A program made the translations under genes and the position numbers. From the NCBI GenBank assembly GCA_004352715.1, contig SCFE01000016.1, positions 188,961 through 252,960 on the forward strand: a DNA stretch of 64,000 bases, in the 5' to 3' direction. Below, piece by piece: positions 9,947 through 20,845 of this stretch (positions within the stretch are counted from its first letter, which is position 1; each line of letters opens with the position of its first letter). Under the pieces are notes generated by a model that saw nothing but the letters and a program-made list of their open reading frames with translations, was not told the DNA's origin and searched no databases. Source of the DNA: Hofstenia miamia (taxonomy: Eukaryota > Xenacoelomorpha > Acoela).

Positions 9947-11650
9947 TTATTTTACAATGTACTTACATCAGCGCAATTAGACAAAGTTTCATTTATTGAA
10001 AATTTATGTTCAACAAATCATACCAATAACTGTTACAAGTTTTTGCAACCTGTTAGTCAAACAACTATTCAGCTACCAAGATATTTTGATGAAATTATTG
10101 CTGAAGATACACAACATGCTATTACTACTAATTTTCATCTGTTTATGAAGAACATGACGAAATTTCATTTTCTTTTGAGCTACTAATTCATAATGAAACT
10201 CAAATTAATTTAGACATGGTTTGTAAGGCATTAAAAAAACCACAGTGGCTTAGATGATTTTCCTGCATAATATATTTATGAATTTCGCAATGAACTTTCT
10301 ATTCATATCTTAAATATTTTTAAAAATTGCATACGGAATTGCTTAGTACCAAATATATGGGAACCATCTAACAGAACATCAATCGTAAAAAGCGGATGCA
10401 AAGCAAATTTAAGAATTATAGAACAATAAGTATTTTGCCTAAATTTGAATGGATTATATTTTGGAATTTTTATCCCATAATAAGAAATTCATAATCAAGC
10501 AACCAATTTGGCTTTACTAATAAAAGATCAACTGTTACGCAATTACAATCATACTTGGATCTTGTATTATAAAGAACTTGATGAAAATAAAATTATATGT
10601 AAGTTATAAATAGATTTTCGTAAAGCTTTTGATAAGGTACCACATAGAAAATTAATTGAAAAACTTATATCTCAAAAATTGAAGGTAATTTTTTAAAATT
10701 ATTGGCGCCGTACCTAAAAAATCGTCGACAAGTGGTAAATTTCGAAATACCATATCAAACAGCTATATTATTAAAAGTAGTGTCCTACAAGGATCGCTTT
10801 TAACTCCAATTCTATTTGTTGCTTTTATATATGGTCCACCAAATAGTTGTCAATCACTTTTTAACATTTTGCTGATGATGTAAAGATTTCAAACATTAAT
10901 TTTCACGATTTAATGATTGATGCTGAACGAACTATAAAATGGGCTAAAACTATTAAAATAAAATTTAGTTTCAGCGAATTTCACTTAATGATTATCAATT
11001 CTTCGTACATAACACATAACATAAAAAATGAAAATCTTCAGATTGATGCTTCAAAACATATTAAAGACCTGAGAGTTAATAATGAAACATTCTTACAATT
11101 TATCCTGATCGAATCACATTTCTCAAAAAATTTAAAAAATCGAATATGTTATTATTACAATTACGAAGACATCTACTAAACTCAAATTATTTACGTCAAT
11201 TATCACACCAAGTTTATACTATTCCCCTTCTATTTGGTATGCAGATTCCACAGATATACAGTAGATAAACTTGAAAGATTGCAAAAAAAGTTTAAGATGG
11301 ATTAGAAAGCTATCATACAAAAGTGCGTATATTTACTACAAAATTTTACCAGTAGTTTCATTATATTTTCAATTAATCGATATATCCATGGTAAATGTTA
11401 TTTAATCAATATTTTAGACTATGTTTCACTTGAATTTAAAAACAATAGAAAATCTGAAAATTCACTCTTTGTTATAAAGAAAACGAAGGAAAATTCTACT
11501 TATCATTGGTACTTTTATATAATTAGCAATATTGCTAACTTTCTAATTTTGAAGTACAACTTTGACTTCTTTGAAAGTCCAAGAATTTGTAAAAAGAAAG
11601 TCTATGATATTCTATATGATTTCTTTGAAAATTCGTATGAAGGAAATTGA
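9947..11650 (+). pseudogene. LINE reverse transcriptase remnant
   Basis: Plus-strand segments in RT order include SGLDDFPA, then IDFRKAFDKVPHRKLIEKL at about 10610-10670 (box with the first catalytic Asp), then the catalytic FADDVKI at about 10868-10890, then a thumb region up to DKLERLQKKF at about 11265. There are several stops and at least three frame changes. The FADD and IDFRKAFDKVPH motifs are typical of jockey/CR1/I-type LINEs. Confidence 0.8.
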
Positions 11651-12073
11651 TGTAAACAGTTCCTTTTATGTTTATGAATTTACTGCTAAAATTCATTTAA
11701 CATTTGTAAATATTAGTTGTTTGTAATATTTTTGTTATTCTTTATCTACAGTTTAATAAAATTAATTATGTTATCTTATGTGGACATAATTCATATTGAA
11801 GTTTGTAAGTACCATAATAATTGTATATGTTATCAAGAGCGGACATAGGTATAGATTTTCGTACCAACCCTATGTGATTTTAGATCTTTAACGAATACTA
11901 CTTTCTCTCTTTTTCGGATAAAAGCAGATTTATTAAATTAATAATGTTAACCAAAGTGAAAGAAATGTGAATAAACTATCGGTGTGTATCAATAAATTTC
12001 TTGGTACTAACAAACATCTTTTGCAAGAGTTTGATGATGCGAAGAATTTGCCAACCGGTTCTAATGTTTCTTT

Positions 12074-12878
12074 GTGAATAAGATTGAGATGAATAAAATT
12101 AAGTTATCGAGATTAAAGACTACAATAAATGAAATCCTGGGGTTTGGTGTACTAATATTAATGACAATACTCTTAGCTGTCGTGGTACTCGGCAACTATT
12201 GTCACTGGTGTCAAGTATCCCTAGCTTATGTATTGGTAATGTTGTTGGAACCTTCAAAAAGATTAGAATTCTTGGTTGTATTATGAATCAAAATCTTAAT
12301 ATGAATGATACCTTTTTGAGGATTAAGTCATCCAATTTTCATTTAAGCGCATTCGTAAATTCTTTGATATAAAATCTGCCCAGTTCTTAGTTCAATCTTT
12401 GGAAAAATTTAACTTCATGCTAAGTAGTTGTTCGAAAAAACTGCTATACAAACTTATTCAAATTCGCTGTACCAGATTTGTATATAGGATACGACAGTGT
12501 GAACATATTACGCCCGCACTTATCAGCTTGCACTGGCTCCCTATAATTCAAAGAATAATATGTAAAAAATCATTCATATTAGTATGAAAATCGATTCAAG
12601 GTATGGCTCCTCCGTAGATTTCTGACCAGATACACTATAATAGGCCTTCAAATTCAAAATCGTGCATAACCAAGAACACACGTATTGTGCCATATTCTCG
12701 TCCTTCATGTGGGGTAGCGCTTTTTGTGCTTATCGAACGAAAGTTTTTAATGCGCTTCCGGAATCCTTTGGATCAAACAGAATCTTACCAATTTTTCAAA
12801 TCACGTCTCGAGCAGGATCTATTTGAGCAGCTTTTCTACAAATTGTTTCTCAATTTCACATTTTATTATAAGTATTAA
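12074..12878 (+). pseudogene. L2/CR1-like LINE RT C-terminal region, copy A
   Basis: 12399-12587 encodes LLYKLIQIRCTRFVYRI, then HITPALISLHWLPIIQRI, the hallmark of the L2/CR1/Rex-type C-terminal domain. After a stop and frame change, 12687-12878 encodes MPYSRPSCG, MRFRNPLDQTESYQFFKSRL and EQLF, the usual end of these ORFs. The first 62-codon segment is identical in protein sequence to copy B (38118-38306), and the last 63-codon segment is identical to copy C (46122-46313). Confidence 0.8.
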
Positions 12879-13429
12879 ATATACGCTGATTTAGTCAAGC
12901 AAACCCAATATGTTTTTGGCAACGATCATAAAACAGGCCGAAGTGACATTAAATGTATGCTATTATCTCTTGGAGGTGCCTCATATTAAATTTTTATGAT
13001 TGCGTATGAAGAAGAAAACGTAAAATTATACCTACAGCAATATTTTTATAATCTTAAGCCAGAATTGTTTGAAAGCGCTTTTTTACAATATTGAGCTAAC
13101 ATAAATTTCTGAATGCAAACCTTAATTTGCAAAAATTAATGACCACTGATCTTAGAGCTTTGAAGAGCATAAACGACTACTGTATGAGTTTCATTTAATA
13201 TTTTACTAAAAACAGGAAATTACAAAATTGCTTAGCTAGTCTGTTGGATTGCAATTTCATTTACTAGATAGGTTTTGTGAAATCATGTAATTTTATTGGT
13301 ACAAAACTTGTGCAGTACCAGTTATGAAGGCAACTGTTATTAAAGTTCCCACAGGTTGTTGTTGTTTCAAACTTCGTAATCACTAACTTAATCGACATCA
13401 AGTGAGTAGACAGTTATGAATTTCAATTT

Positions 13430-13629
13430 NNNNNNNNNNNNNNNNNNNNNNNNNNNNNNNNNNNNNNNNNNNNNNNNNNNNNNNNNNNNNNNNNNNNNNN
13501 NNNNNNNNNNNNNNNNNNNNNNNNNNNNNNNNNNNNNNNNNNNNNNNNNNNNNNNNNNNNNNNNNNNNNNNNNNNNNNNNNNNNNNNNNNNNNNNNNNNN
13601 NNNNNNNNNNNNNNNNNNNNNNNNNNNNN
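13430..13629. other. Assembly gap (200 N)
   Basis: The flanks match block B at about 36838 and 35597, and block C at about 45570 and 44475. The real missing sequence should therefore be about 1.1-1.25 kb, not 200 bp. Confidence 0.85.
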
Positions 13630-13813
13630 TTCTAATTAATAGTCGAAGGTTAGTTACATTTATTTTTAAATATATTATGCTTTTGCATATACTTCATTTG
13701 ATATTTCATTAAGTACCCCAATTATTATTTTAGGCAAAATATTTCCAGACTTTTCCATTTATTACCTCGCCTTTACGTCCATGCATGTATGAATAGACTT
13801 AGTATTTTAGAAA

Positions 13814-13948
13814 ATGGAATCCCATATCGCTGTGAGGTGCATACTTGTTGGTGATAATGAAGCCAATAAGAATAATTTTTACAAACAAGTCATGCATGAT
13901 GATTGTCCACCAGGTGACCTGGATGATGATTGTCCACCAGGCGACCTG
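13814..13948 (+). CDS. Rho-like GTPase first exon, copy A
   Basis: The exon starts at ATG in the context AAAATGG just after TATTTTAG, and encodes MESHIAVRCILVGDNEANKN onward, ending before a GTAAAA donor at 13949. It aligns with the first strand and P-loop of Rho/Rac proteins (CVVVGDGAVGKT), but the P-loop reads GDNEANKN. Compared with copy B it has an in-frame 27-bp tandem duplication that repeats DDDCPPGDL. Its 45 codons are in phase 0. No later Rho exon was found on the plus strand after 14678, where a 1-kb gap begins, so this is probably a partial duplicate. It sits downstream of the LINE fragment of block A. Confidence 0.7.
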
Positions 13949-14562
13949 GTAAAAAGTTAATATCTATTTACTATAATTTCTAATTGCATAAGCTCATTTG
14001 TCTGCGGGTTACGGAATCTATTAAGAATAAATAATTTCAAAATAGCAACCTGAGGGTATCCCAATCTGACAAAAGTGGAATAATTTCTTATTTAGACCTG
14101 CTTTTATGGAAGTCCGTTATCATGTTAGGTTATAAATGAAATTGCTTAATGCAAAAGATATATTATCGTTATGTAGAATCATTTTTACAATACAAATGAT
14201 ACAAGCATGTTAAGCTTACCTACTTTTTAACATGAATTTGACAGATTTGCAAATTTGATTTTCCAAAAATTTTGAAAATTTCTCTGTAAAATTAGTTTTC
14301 ATTCTTCATGCAAATTTTTTAACATTTTAGTTTTCATTAGTTTTGATTATTTCAACAGTTCAAGAAACACAAAAATCAAAATAAGATAAACGTATTCAAC
14401 ATTTTCCTAAACAACTGCCTAGAAAATTTGAAATGCGCAATGGAAAATTCTAATATTTCAAAAATTTTCTTGACATAGTGATTGAAGTTTTCAAAGACCA
14501 CTATGAGGCTGTACCGAAAACCTGCAAATACTGATCTACGTGGTTGGAATCTCCTAGAAAAA

Positions 14563-14678
14563 CTATATGGATGTAGGTATATGGCTAGAATACGTTAAAT
14601 TGAATTTACATTTTATTGCATTTTGTCTTGTTGCGCATAGGAGGTAAATAGATATTAACAATAACAAACACTGTATAA
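14563..14678 (-). mobile_element. Antisense LINE endonuclease fragment at edge of block A
   Basis: This is the reverse complement of 34573-34690 in block B, where the frame reads as part of a LINE endonuclease (VNIYLPP, then GDSN). It is cut off by the 1-kb gap at 14679. Confidence 0.7.
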
Positions 14679-15678
14679 NNNNNNNNNNNNNNNNNNNNNN
14701 NNNNNNNNNNNNNNNNNNNNNNNNNNNNNNNNNNNNNNNNNNNNNNNNNNNNNNNNNNNNNNNNNNNNNNNNNNNNNNNNNNNNNNNNNNNNNNNNNNNN
14801 NNNNNNNNNNNNNNNNNNNNNNNNNNNNNNNNNNNNNNNNNNNNNNNNNNNNNNNNNNNNNNNNNNNNNNNNNNNNNNNNNNNNNNNNNNNNNNNNNNNN
14901 NNNNNNNNNNNNNNNNNNNNNNNNNNNNNNNNNNNNNNNNNNNNNNNNNNNNNNNNNNNNNNNNNNNNNNNNNNNNNNNNNNNNNNNNNNNNNNNNNNNN
15001 NNNNNNNNNNNNNNNNNNNNNNNNNNNNNNNNNNNNNNNNNNNNNNNNNNNNNNNNNNNNNNNNNNNNNNNNNNNNNNNNNNNNNNNNNNNNNNNNNNNN
15101 NNNNNNNNNNNNNNNNNNNNNNNNNNNNNNNNNNNNNNNNNNNNNNNNNNNNNNNNNNNNNNNNNNNNNNNNNNNNNNNNNNNNNNNNNNNNNNNNNNNN
15201 NNNNNNNNNNNNNNNNNNNNNNNNNNNNNNNNNNNNNNNNNNNNNNNNNNNNNNNNNNNNNNNNNNNNNNNNNNNNNNNNNNNNNNNNNNNNNNNNNNNN
15301 NNNNNNNNNNNNNNNNNNNNNNNNNNNNNNNNNNNNNNNNNNNNNNNNNNNNNNNNNNNNNNNNNNNNNNNNNNNNNNNNNNNNNNNNNNNNNNNNNNNN
15401 NNNNNNNNNNNNNNNNNNNNNNNNNNNNNNNNNNNNNNNNNNNNNNNNNNNNNNNNNNNNNNNNNNNNNNNNNNNNNNNNNNNNNNNNNNNNNNNNNNNN
15501 NNNNNNNNNNNNNNNNNNNNNNNNNNNNNNNNNNNNNNNNNNNNNNNNNNNNNNNNNNNNNNNNNNNNNNNNNNNNNNNNNNNNNNNNNNNNNNNNNNNN
15601 NNNNNNNNNNNNNNNNNNNNNNNNNNNNNNNNNNNNNNNNNNNNNNNNNNNNNNNNNNNNNNNNNNNNNNNNNNNNNN
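14679..15678. other. Assembly gap (1000 N)
   Basis: Round-number gap; its true size is unknown. It hides the right-hand junction of block A. Confidence 0.95.
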
Positions 15679-16440
15679 TGGCTGGATTCCATCACGGGAT
15701 CGATTCAAAGGGTCCTTGTGCCAGTCACAAAACCGCACTTAGGTTATGGTTAGGAGTTTTTTTATTCTTGCCTAGTCTGACTATCAATCTATAAATGTAT
15801 GAAATAATTAATGCTTGAAATGACCGGATAGTCGACACTTAGGAATATATATATATATATTCTTAATAGTAGGAGACTCGACTATAATCGACCTGATAAA
15901 TGACCTTACATGTAGTATTATTAAATGTAAGTATAGGAAACTGCAATCTTATTATTTAAATTATCAAGCCAATAGTTTTACAGTAATGGCTACTTTAATA
16001 TTATGTAAATGCAGTTAGTGTCAATGCCCGGTTGCTTTACTTAATCAAAACAACAAACACTCTACAAAATTGAGTTTAAGTCAGTTACAACTTGACTTGA
16101 GTGCACGCACTGAGTTAAGATAAGGTCCCAGTTGAGCTGAGATGGTGCGTGGATTCAGTCATCATTCATGAAGGAGAGGAACTGTCTTGTGGAGATTGGC
16201 TTTGGGCAGTAGCCCATAGAAGAACTGAAGAGGAAACGTCATCCATCTTCATCACCTAAACAGTGATAGTCAATATTCAATTATTCAATTAACATAACTA
16301 GTTAATTAGAGAGAGGAAAAGTCTGACGGTTCAATAACTTAGTAACTCCTCACCCGCAATTTACCAAGTGATAATTATCAGTAATAATACACGGCACAAA
16401 TAGGCCAGGTGGAGGATGTTACACTATGCATAGTGATACT
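15679..16440 (+). repeat. Diverged copy of the 20-kb repeat unit
   Basis: After a short TA tract (about 15847-15860), the segment 16080-16430 follows, in diverged form, the order of motifs in the units at 20120-20345 and 20540-20745. These are gagctgagatggt, ggagattggctttgggcag, ttcatcacctaaacagtg, and finally ccaggtggaggatgtt, which resembles cctggtagaggatgct at 20870. It abuts the truncated gypsy RT at 16441. Confidence 0.5.
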
Positions 16441-16930
16441 TATCTCCTTGCTTCACAAACACTGTTGTTGCTGCATATGGGCTTTCACTTGGCCAGATAA
16501 TCTTATTATCAATTAATTCATCTAGTATGTGGTTGTATTCATTCTTCATTTGTTCCAGTACTCTTCTGACTGGCAACTTTATAGGTTTGTCTGTTGTTGT
16601 AACTATTTTGTGCTTTTCACCTATTGCTTATCCCACACTTATTTCTCTGTAATTGAATATTCATTTGTATCTTTCCAACATCTCTTTGAATTGTTCAATT
16701 TCCTTCTCCTCCAGGTGTGAGTAATCCTCATTTCTTATTTACAGTATTCTGTAGGCATCTTGTTTGTTTGATTTCATCCATTTGCCCTTGAGTCAGCCAT
16801 GTGGGGTACTTGCTGTTTTCATTTGCAAGTCCTTGAGTCAACAATGCAAATTACTTGCCCAATTGTTGTCTTCTATCACTCTCCAAATGAGTCTGATGTT
16901 GGATTTGATATATTTTCAATATATCTTTAC
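16441..16930 (-). pseudogene. Gypsy RT N-terminal piece
   Basis: The minus-strand frame encodes HKIVTTTDKPIKLPVRR, then DELIDNKIIWPSESPYAATT and FVKQGDKYHY. This is the conserved entry to gypsy RT (the usual GII.PS.SPWASPVVLVKKKDG region). Stops lie upstream of it, and the domain breaks off before the catalytic boxes. Confidence 0.75.
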
Positions 16931-16941
16931 TTGAGATTTCT

Positions 16942-17574
16942 TTAAGTTGATGTTTTGTTCATCACATTGAGGATTGGTATTTTCCCTTTTCCATTCTTTA
17001 CTGTGCAAACACTGGCAGGCCTTGATGCTCTCTTCATGTTAATTCCCTTGTTGTCATATAGCATTATTGGGTCTTCTGTCTCTATCATATGCATCCTCCA
17101 TTGTGGTGGCTGCAGATTAATGTCCTCCTGCAATTCAAACATGATCATTTTGTGTCTTCCTTCTTCCTCTTTGATTTTGATTTCTTCCTCCCTTACTTTT
17201 ATTGTCCTATTTGCATAATTTATGAAACATCCATTTTTTCTTAGGAAGTCATTGCCCAATATAACTTCATATTGTGGCAGATTGTTATGAGTGTCCACCA
17301 CTACTGTGTTTGCTATTCTCATCTGCACTGCATTTATCATTCCTTTTGTGTCAATATATTCTCCTGGTGCATTGATCAATTGTTTATTACAACTGTTCAA
17401 GTTTTCCTGTTTGAAACCCAATTCCATTGCACACTTGTCTGTAATTATTAAAGTTGCTGCTCCAGTATCAATCATTGCTTTTGTCATCACACCATTAATT
17501 GTTATCATTATCATATTTATATTATCCAGATTCATCAAGATCATTATAGGTGCATGGTTTTTATGAGTTGGCAC
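16942..17574 (-). CDS. Retropepsin (gypsy aspartic protease) open frame
   Basis: A 210-codon frame with the catalytic triad in MIDTGAATLIITDKCAMELG (DTG), followed about 60 residues later by VILGNDFLRKNGCFINY (the ILGxDFL flap region), as in retropepsins of gypsy elements. It lies directly downstream of the zinc-knuckle frame in a neighbouring frame, as expected for gag-pro. It is the most intact part of the element. The two hydrophobic plus-strand frames opposite it are shadows. Confidence 0.8.
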   Translation of the reverse strand: MPTHKNHAPIMILMNLDNINMIMITINGVMTKAMIDTGAATLIITDKCAMELGFKQENLNSCNKQLINAPGEYIDTKGMINAVQMRIANTVVVDTHNNLPQYEVILGNDFLRKNGCFINYANRTIKVREEEIKIKEEEGRHKMIMFELQEDINLQPPQWRMHMIETEDPIMLYDNKGINMKRASRPASVCTVKNGKGKIPILNVMNKTST

Positions 17575-17579
17575 TCTAG

Positions 17580-18480
17580 CTAGTTTTCCAACTCTTTGCT
17601 GGTCTGTGATGCTTTGTTCATTTCATTCTCCAAATTTATCAGATACTTGTCCCCATAATAAGCCACTTCATCTCCAATTATGTTTATCTGTTTGGTGCAA
17701 TCAGGTTTCTTATGACACTTTTGTCCACAACTGTAGCATTTAACATCTTTTTCTCTCACTTTCCTCATCTTCCCATCCTTTCCTTTAATTTTTATGCTTT
17801 TTTCCAGTTTGCTTTCATTGTATGGCTTGCTTGGGGGTGGTGGTTTTAAATTACTTCTCCATGTTGGTGTCTCCCTATGCCAGGCAGCTTTCTCATAGAT
17901 TTGTGCATTATTTTCTATCATTGCTTGAATATCAACTGCTTTTCAGATCATCTTCTCTAATTTATTGTCCACATCACATTTAATTTCAAATTGTGTGCTC
18001 TCTTGCATCTCTTTGCATATGTGTGAAAACAGATTATACTTTGAGTATCTGTTTTCTCTTGAGCTTAGCATCACTAATTGCTCAACCTGCTGAATGTAGT
18101 TCTGTATATCATCACTCTTTTTCATTTTGGTAGCATTTAGAATAATTCAGTACTGATTCTTAAAACTTTCATTTTCATAGTAATCTATGAATTCACCTAT
18201 CAATAGTTCCTAGTTTCTTTTTGTGTCTGTATCCAGTAGCAAATAATACTGGTAAGCTGTTCCCATAAAATATAGGAGGAGTCTTGCTGCTGTATGCTGG
18301 CTTATTTTTCTTTCTGCCATGTGATCTCAAACATCTGCAACCATGCAACAAATGTTGGGTTGTAACCATCTACCCTTCCATTGAATTTCAGTAGCATTGC
18401 CTTGCAGGTTATGGTGTCACTGGTTATATTTTGTGGTAGTATCAAACTTTTGTATCTTGGTTTGTTGTATCCTCATCTTG
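17580..18480 (-). pseudogene. Gypsy gag remnant with CCHC zinc knuckle
   Basis: The C-terminal part (17580-17921) contains VKCYSCGQKCHKKPDCTKQ, which fits C-x2-C-x4-H-x4-C. Upstream, 17943-18125 encodes a helical capsid-like stretch (QNYIQQVEQLVMLS, FSHICKEM). Further upstream in another frame come AWLQMFEITWQKEK and LLYFMGTAYQYYLL, typical of gag proteins of this group. There are several stops and frame changes. Confidence 0.75.
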
Positions 18481-19364
18481 TAATTGGGTGGTTACTGCTC
18501 TCATGATTTCATTTATGAGTTTCTACTTGTCTTAGTTGATTTTGTTCCAGAGATCCTTTATTGGACTCTGATAGTTGTTGAGTGAGTATCTTAATTTCAT
18601 TTTGGAATAGTTTACTTTGCCTTTATAGTCTCATTTCCATATCTGCCTTAATTTTGTTTAGAATAATCTCACTCTGCTGCTCCATTTGTTTGAATTTATC
18701 AGTCAATTGTTCTATTTCACTTCTTAAGAGTGATTCTTTTTCCTGGCTTCTTTTCAACATTTCAACTATTTCTTGGGGGGGGGTGAGTGTAGTAACTGTA
18801 ATTCCATATTGGGGGATGAATCTGTGTCTCCAGAATATGATGATGAGCACATAGCTCTAGGGGTTACTATCCTGGGTGCTGTCTTCTTAGCACTGCTTTT
18901 TTTCCTTTAGTCATTTTATCATCTGGTTTGTAGTTACACCCCTTCTTGGTCATGATTCTAGGCTCTTTTTGACGTGCTATGTTAGGTGTGGTTAAATGTC
19001 TCCATTGATTATTGACTTCAGTGTTATTGTCATGGTGCTTGTAGTTCCATTTTACTCATAGGTAATGTCAGAGTGTCTGAGTTGTTCCACTGAACATTTC
19101 CTTGGTTGTAGAAGAGATTCTTTGTGTTCTGCAAGAAGCAACTGTTTGCCTCCAGTAGATAAAAGAAATTCTTTTCAATTTGCCTGTTCTTTTTGGCTGT
19201 CATGGTTTGCCATGTGACATCTGTTACCAAGCATTGCCACTGTTTCTCCTGTGTTACTTTATAACTTTGGGAGTGTACTTGTGGGTAGGGATGTACTAAC
19301 TTAATACTGCTTAACTTCCACTTAGTTCCATTAACTTTAATTAACAAACATAATTAATAACTAT
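18481..19364 (-). other. Probable gag 5' region, coiled-coil coding
   Basis: The minus-strand frame 18623-18850 has a heptad-like stretch (EIVEMLKRSQEKESLLRSEI, then FKQMEQQSEIILNKIKADM), compatible with a gag or ORF1 coiled coil. The frame 19030-19347 has no recognised domain. I assign both loosely to the gypsy element because of position and strand. Confidence 0.4.
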
Positions 19365-20345
19365 TTAGGTGACAAAGCCATGCAGCATCTCTTCCAATTG
19401 TTGATAGTGGGCATCTGCCTGAAGCTGATCTCCACATCCAGTTTCACTTGTTTGCTGGTGATAAAATTGGTTGAGTTCCACTTCTCAGCTCATTGATGTA
19501 ACTTATGTGTAACCTATCCTAGCTCAGTGCATACTCAAGACAGAACACAATTTGACTTAGACTCTATTTGTAAAAGTTTTTCATATTTATGCAACCTAAC
19601 CTGTCACTAGCTGTGTTATTAATATTAAATGCACTTATGTGATCTGGCACAAAGTCCCTATAATCATTCCCATGATGGATCCAGACCACTACTAAACACA
19701 ACTTGTTTAGCTTGACATCATATTAAATATTCAAACCATAGCAAAGAAACAATATAAGATTTCCAAAGAAATTTTTTTATCAATTGCTTACATGAAATTT
19801 AATCAATTTATAGTAGTTCAGAAAAGTACCTGTTGATTTTGAATTTTAAATCATTCATCTGGCAAGATGCTGGCTTAAAATAATGGAATTGATTTTGCCC
19901 CCTTTGTTTTGACAAAAATATTATTATCAACAAATACTAATCTCTAATTAATTACACTTGTTTTTACTTGGTTGCATTGTACAAATTAATCTAAACTAAT
20001 CATAACTTTTTACAATATATTTTTAATCATAGTTGTTTTCAATCTTATTCTTCTTATTCTTCTTAATCAACATTAGCAGCTTGTGATTAATTTGCATGAT
20101 GCTACATTAAACAGCTAGCAACAATCAAAGTTGCAAGTATATAGCACACTTTAGTAAGTGAGACTAAGTCAAGTTGTGTCAAGTCTTGAATATTCACTAA
20201 GCTAGGATAGGGTACACATAAGTTACATAATTGAACTGAGAGGTGGAACTCATTCACTTGGAATGTAGTAGTTTTTACTTGGTTAGAAGATCAGCCTCAG
20301 GTGGATGCCCACTTATCAACAACTGGAAAGGATGCTGCAAAGTTT
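19365..20345. repeat. Fold-back (inverted) repeat, arms about 200-240 bp
   Basis: 19365-19600 is the imperfect reverse complement of 20140-20345. The shared motifs are gctaggatagggtacaca, gagaggtggaactcattcac and agatcagcctcaggtggatg on the plus strand of the right arm. About 540 bp of AT-rich sequence separates the arms. The right-arm unit recurs directly at 20515-20745. No coding frame is present, so this looks like a fold-back type non-autonomous element or solo units of one. Confidence 0.7.
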
Positions 20346-20514
20346 CATCAAATGATAATGAATTTGATATAAGGCTAGTAACACAAACATAAGGTTTTAT
20401 ATTTATATTAATTTAGAACCAAATTAATGTATTGATTATTACATGTAGGTTAAGAAGCTGCTAGTTATTTATCTTATTTCATTAAAGCCAATATATTTTA
20501 GTAATGGCTAATTA

Positions 20515-20745
20515 CATAATTAATTAAGCAGCTAGTAAGAATCAAAGTTGCAAGTATATTGTACACTTTACAAATTGAGTAAGCACCAAGCTAGGATAGG
20601 GCACACATAAGTCACTTCACTGATCTGAGAGGTGGAACTCATTCACTGGAAACTCAGAAGAGTAGTTGTTACTTGATTTGGAGATCAGCTTCAGGCAGAT
20701 GCAACAAACCACCAACAGCTGGCACGGTTTCATCACCTCAATAAT
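20515..20745 (+). repeat. Direct copy of the fold-back arm unit
   Basis: It repeats the order of 20090-20345: cagctagtaagaatcaaag, gcaagtatattgtaca, ccaagctaggatagggcaca, gagaggtggaactcattcac, ggagatcagcttcaggcag and ggtttcatcacctc. Confidence 0.7.
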
Positions 20746-20845
20746 GATTGTTTTATCGTCCATTTCAGTAATAATGTAGAAGCTAAGCAGTTTAAAATTA
20801 ATAGATCTCTACCCACTAGTATACCACACTGATTATAGTAGCATA

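Larger units (their letters stand above)
6636..11850 (+). mobile_element. Decayed LINE (ORF1-EN-RT), split by a hAT
   Basis: From left to right on the plus strand this carries an ORF1-like region (6636-7150), an apurinic-type endonuclease (about 7330-8035), the start of the inter-domain region up to 8265, then RT and C-terminal region (9947-11650) and an AT-rich 3' tail to about 11850. The hAT at 8266-9938 interrupts it. Removing that element with one copy of its 8-bp duplication rejoins the frame: SKVYY before the break runs into ELFYN after it. Many stops and frameshifts mark it as old. Confidence 0.8.
11870..14678 (+). repeat. Duplicated block A (LINE 3' end plus Rho first exon)
   Basis: This block is repeated in reverse orientation at about 34573-38468 (B) and 43690-47095 (C). 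In the orientation of A the order is LINE RT C-terminal region, AT-rich spacer, Rho-like first exon (13814-13948), start of intron 1, then an antisense LINE endonuclease fragment up to the gap at 14679. C lacks the endonuclease fragment, so A and B share a longer unit. The 200-N gap at 13430-13629 stands for roughly 1.2 kb in B and about 1.1 kb in C. Confidence 0.85.
16441..18480 (-). mobile_element. Ty3/gypsy-type LTR retrotransposon fragment
   Basis: On the minus strand the order is gag, nucleocapsid zinc knuckle, aspartic protease, then the very start of RT. The RT ends at about 16441, where the repeat unit to the left begins, so most of pol (RT core, RNase H, integrase) is missing. No clear pair of LTRs is visible. 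The frame is broken in gag and between protease and RT. Confidence 0.85.

Noticed and set aside
14563-15738. 391- and 346-codon minus-strand frames
   Set aside because: They are almost wholly made of the 1-kb N run and carry no real coding sequence beyond the edge of the antisense endonuclease fragment.
16955-17566. Two hydrophobic plus-strand frames that look like membrane proteins
   Set aside because: They lie antisense to the retropepsin frame, which has clear catalytic motifs; they are shadows.
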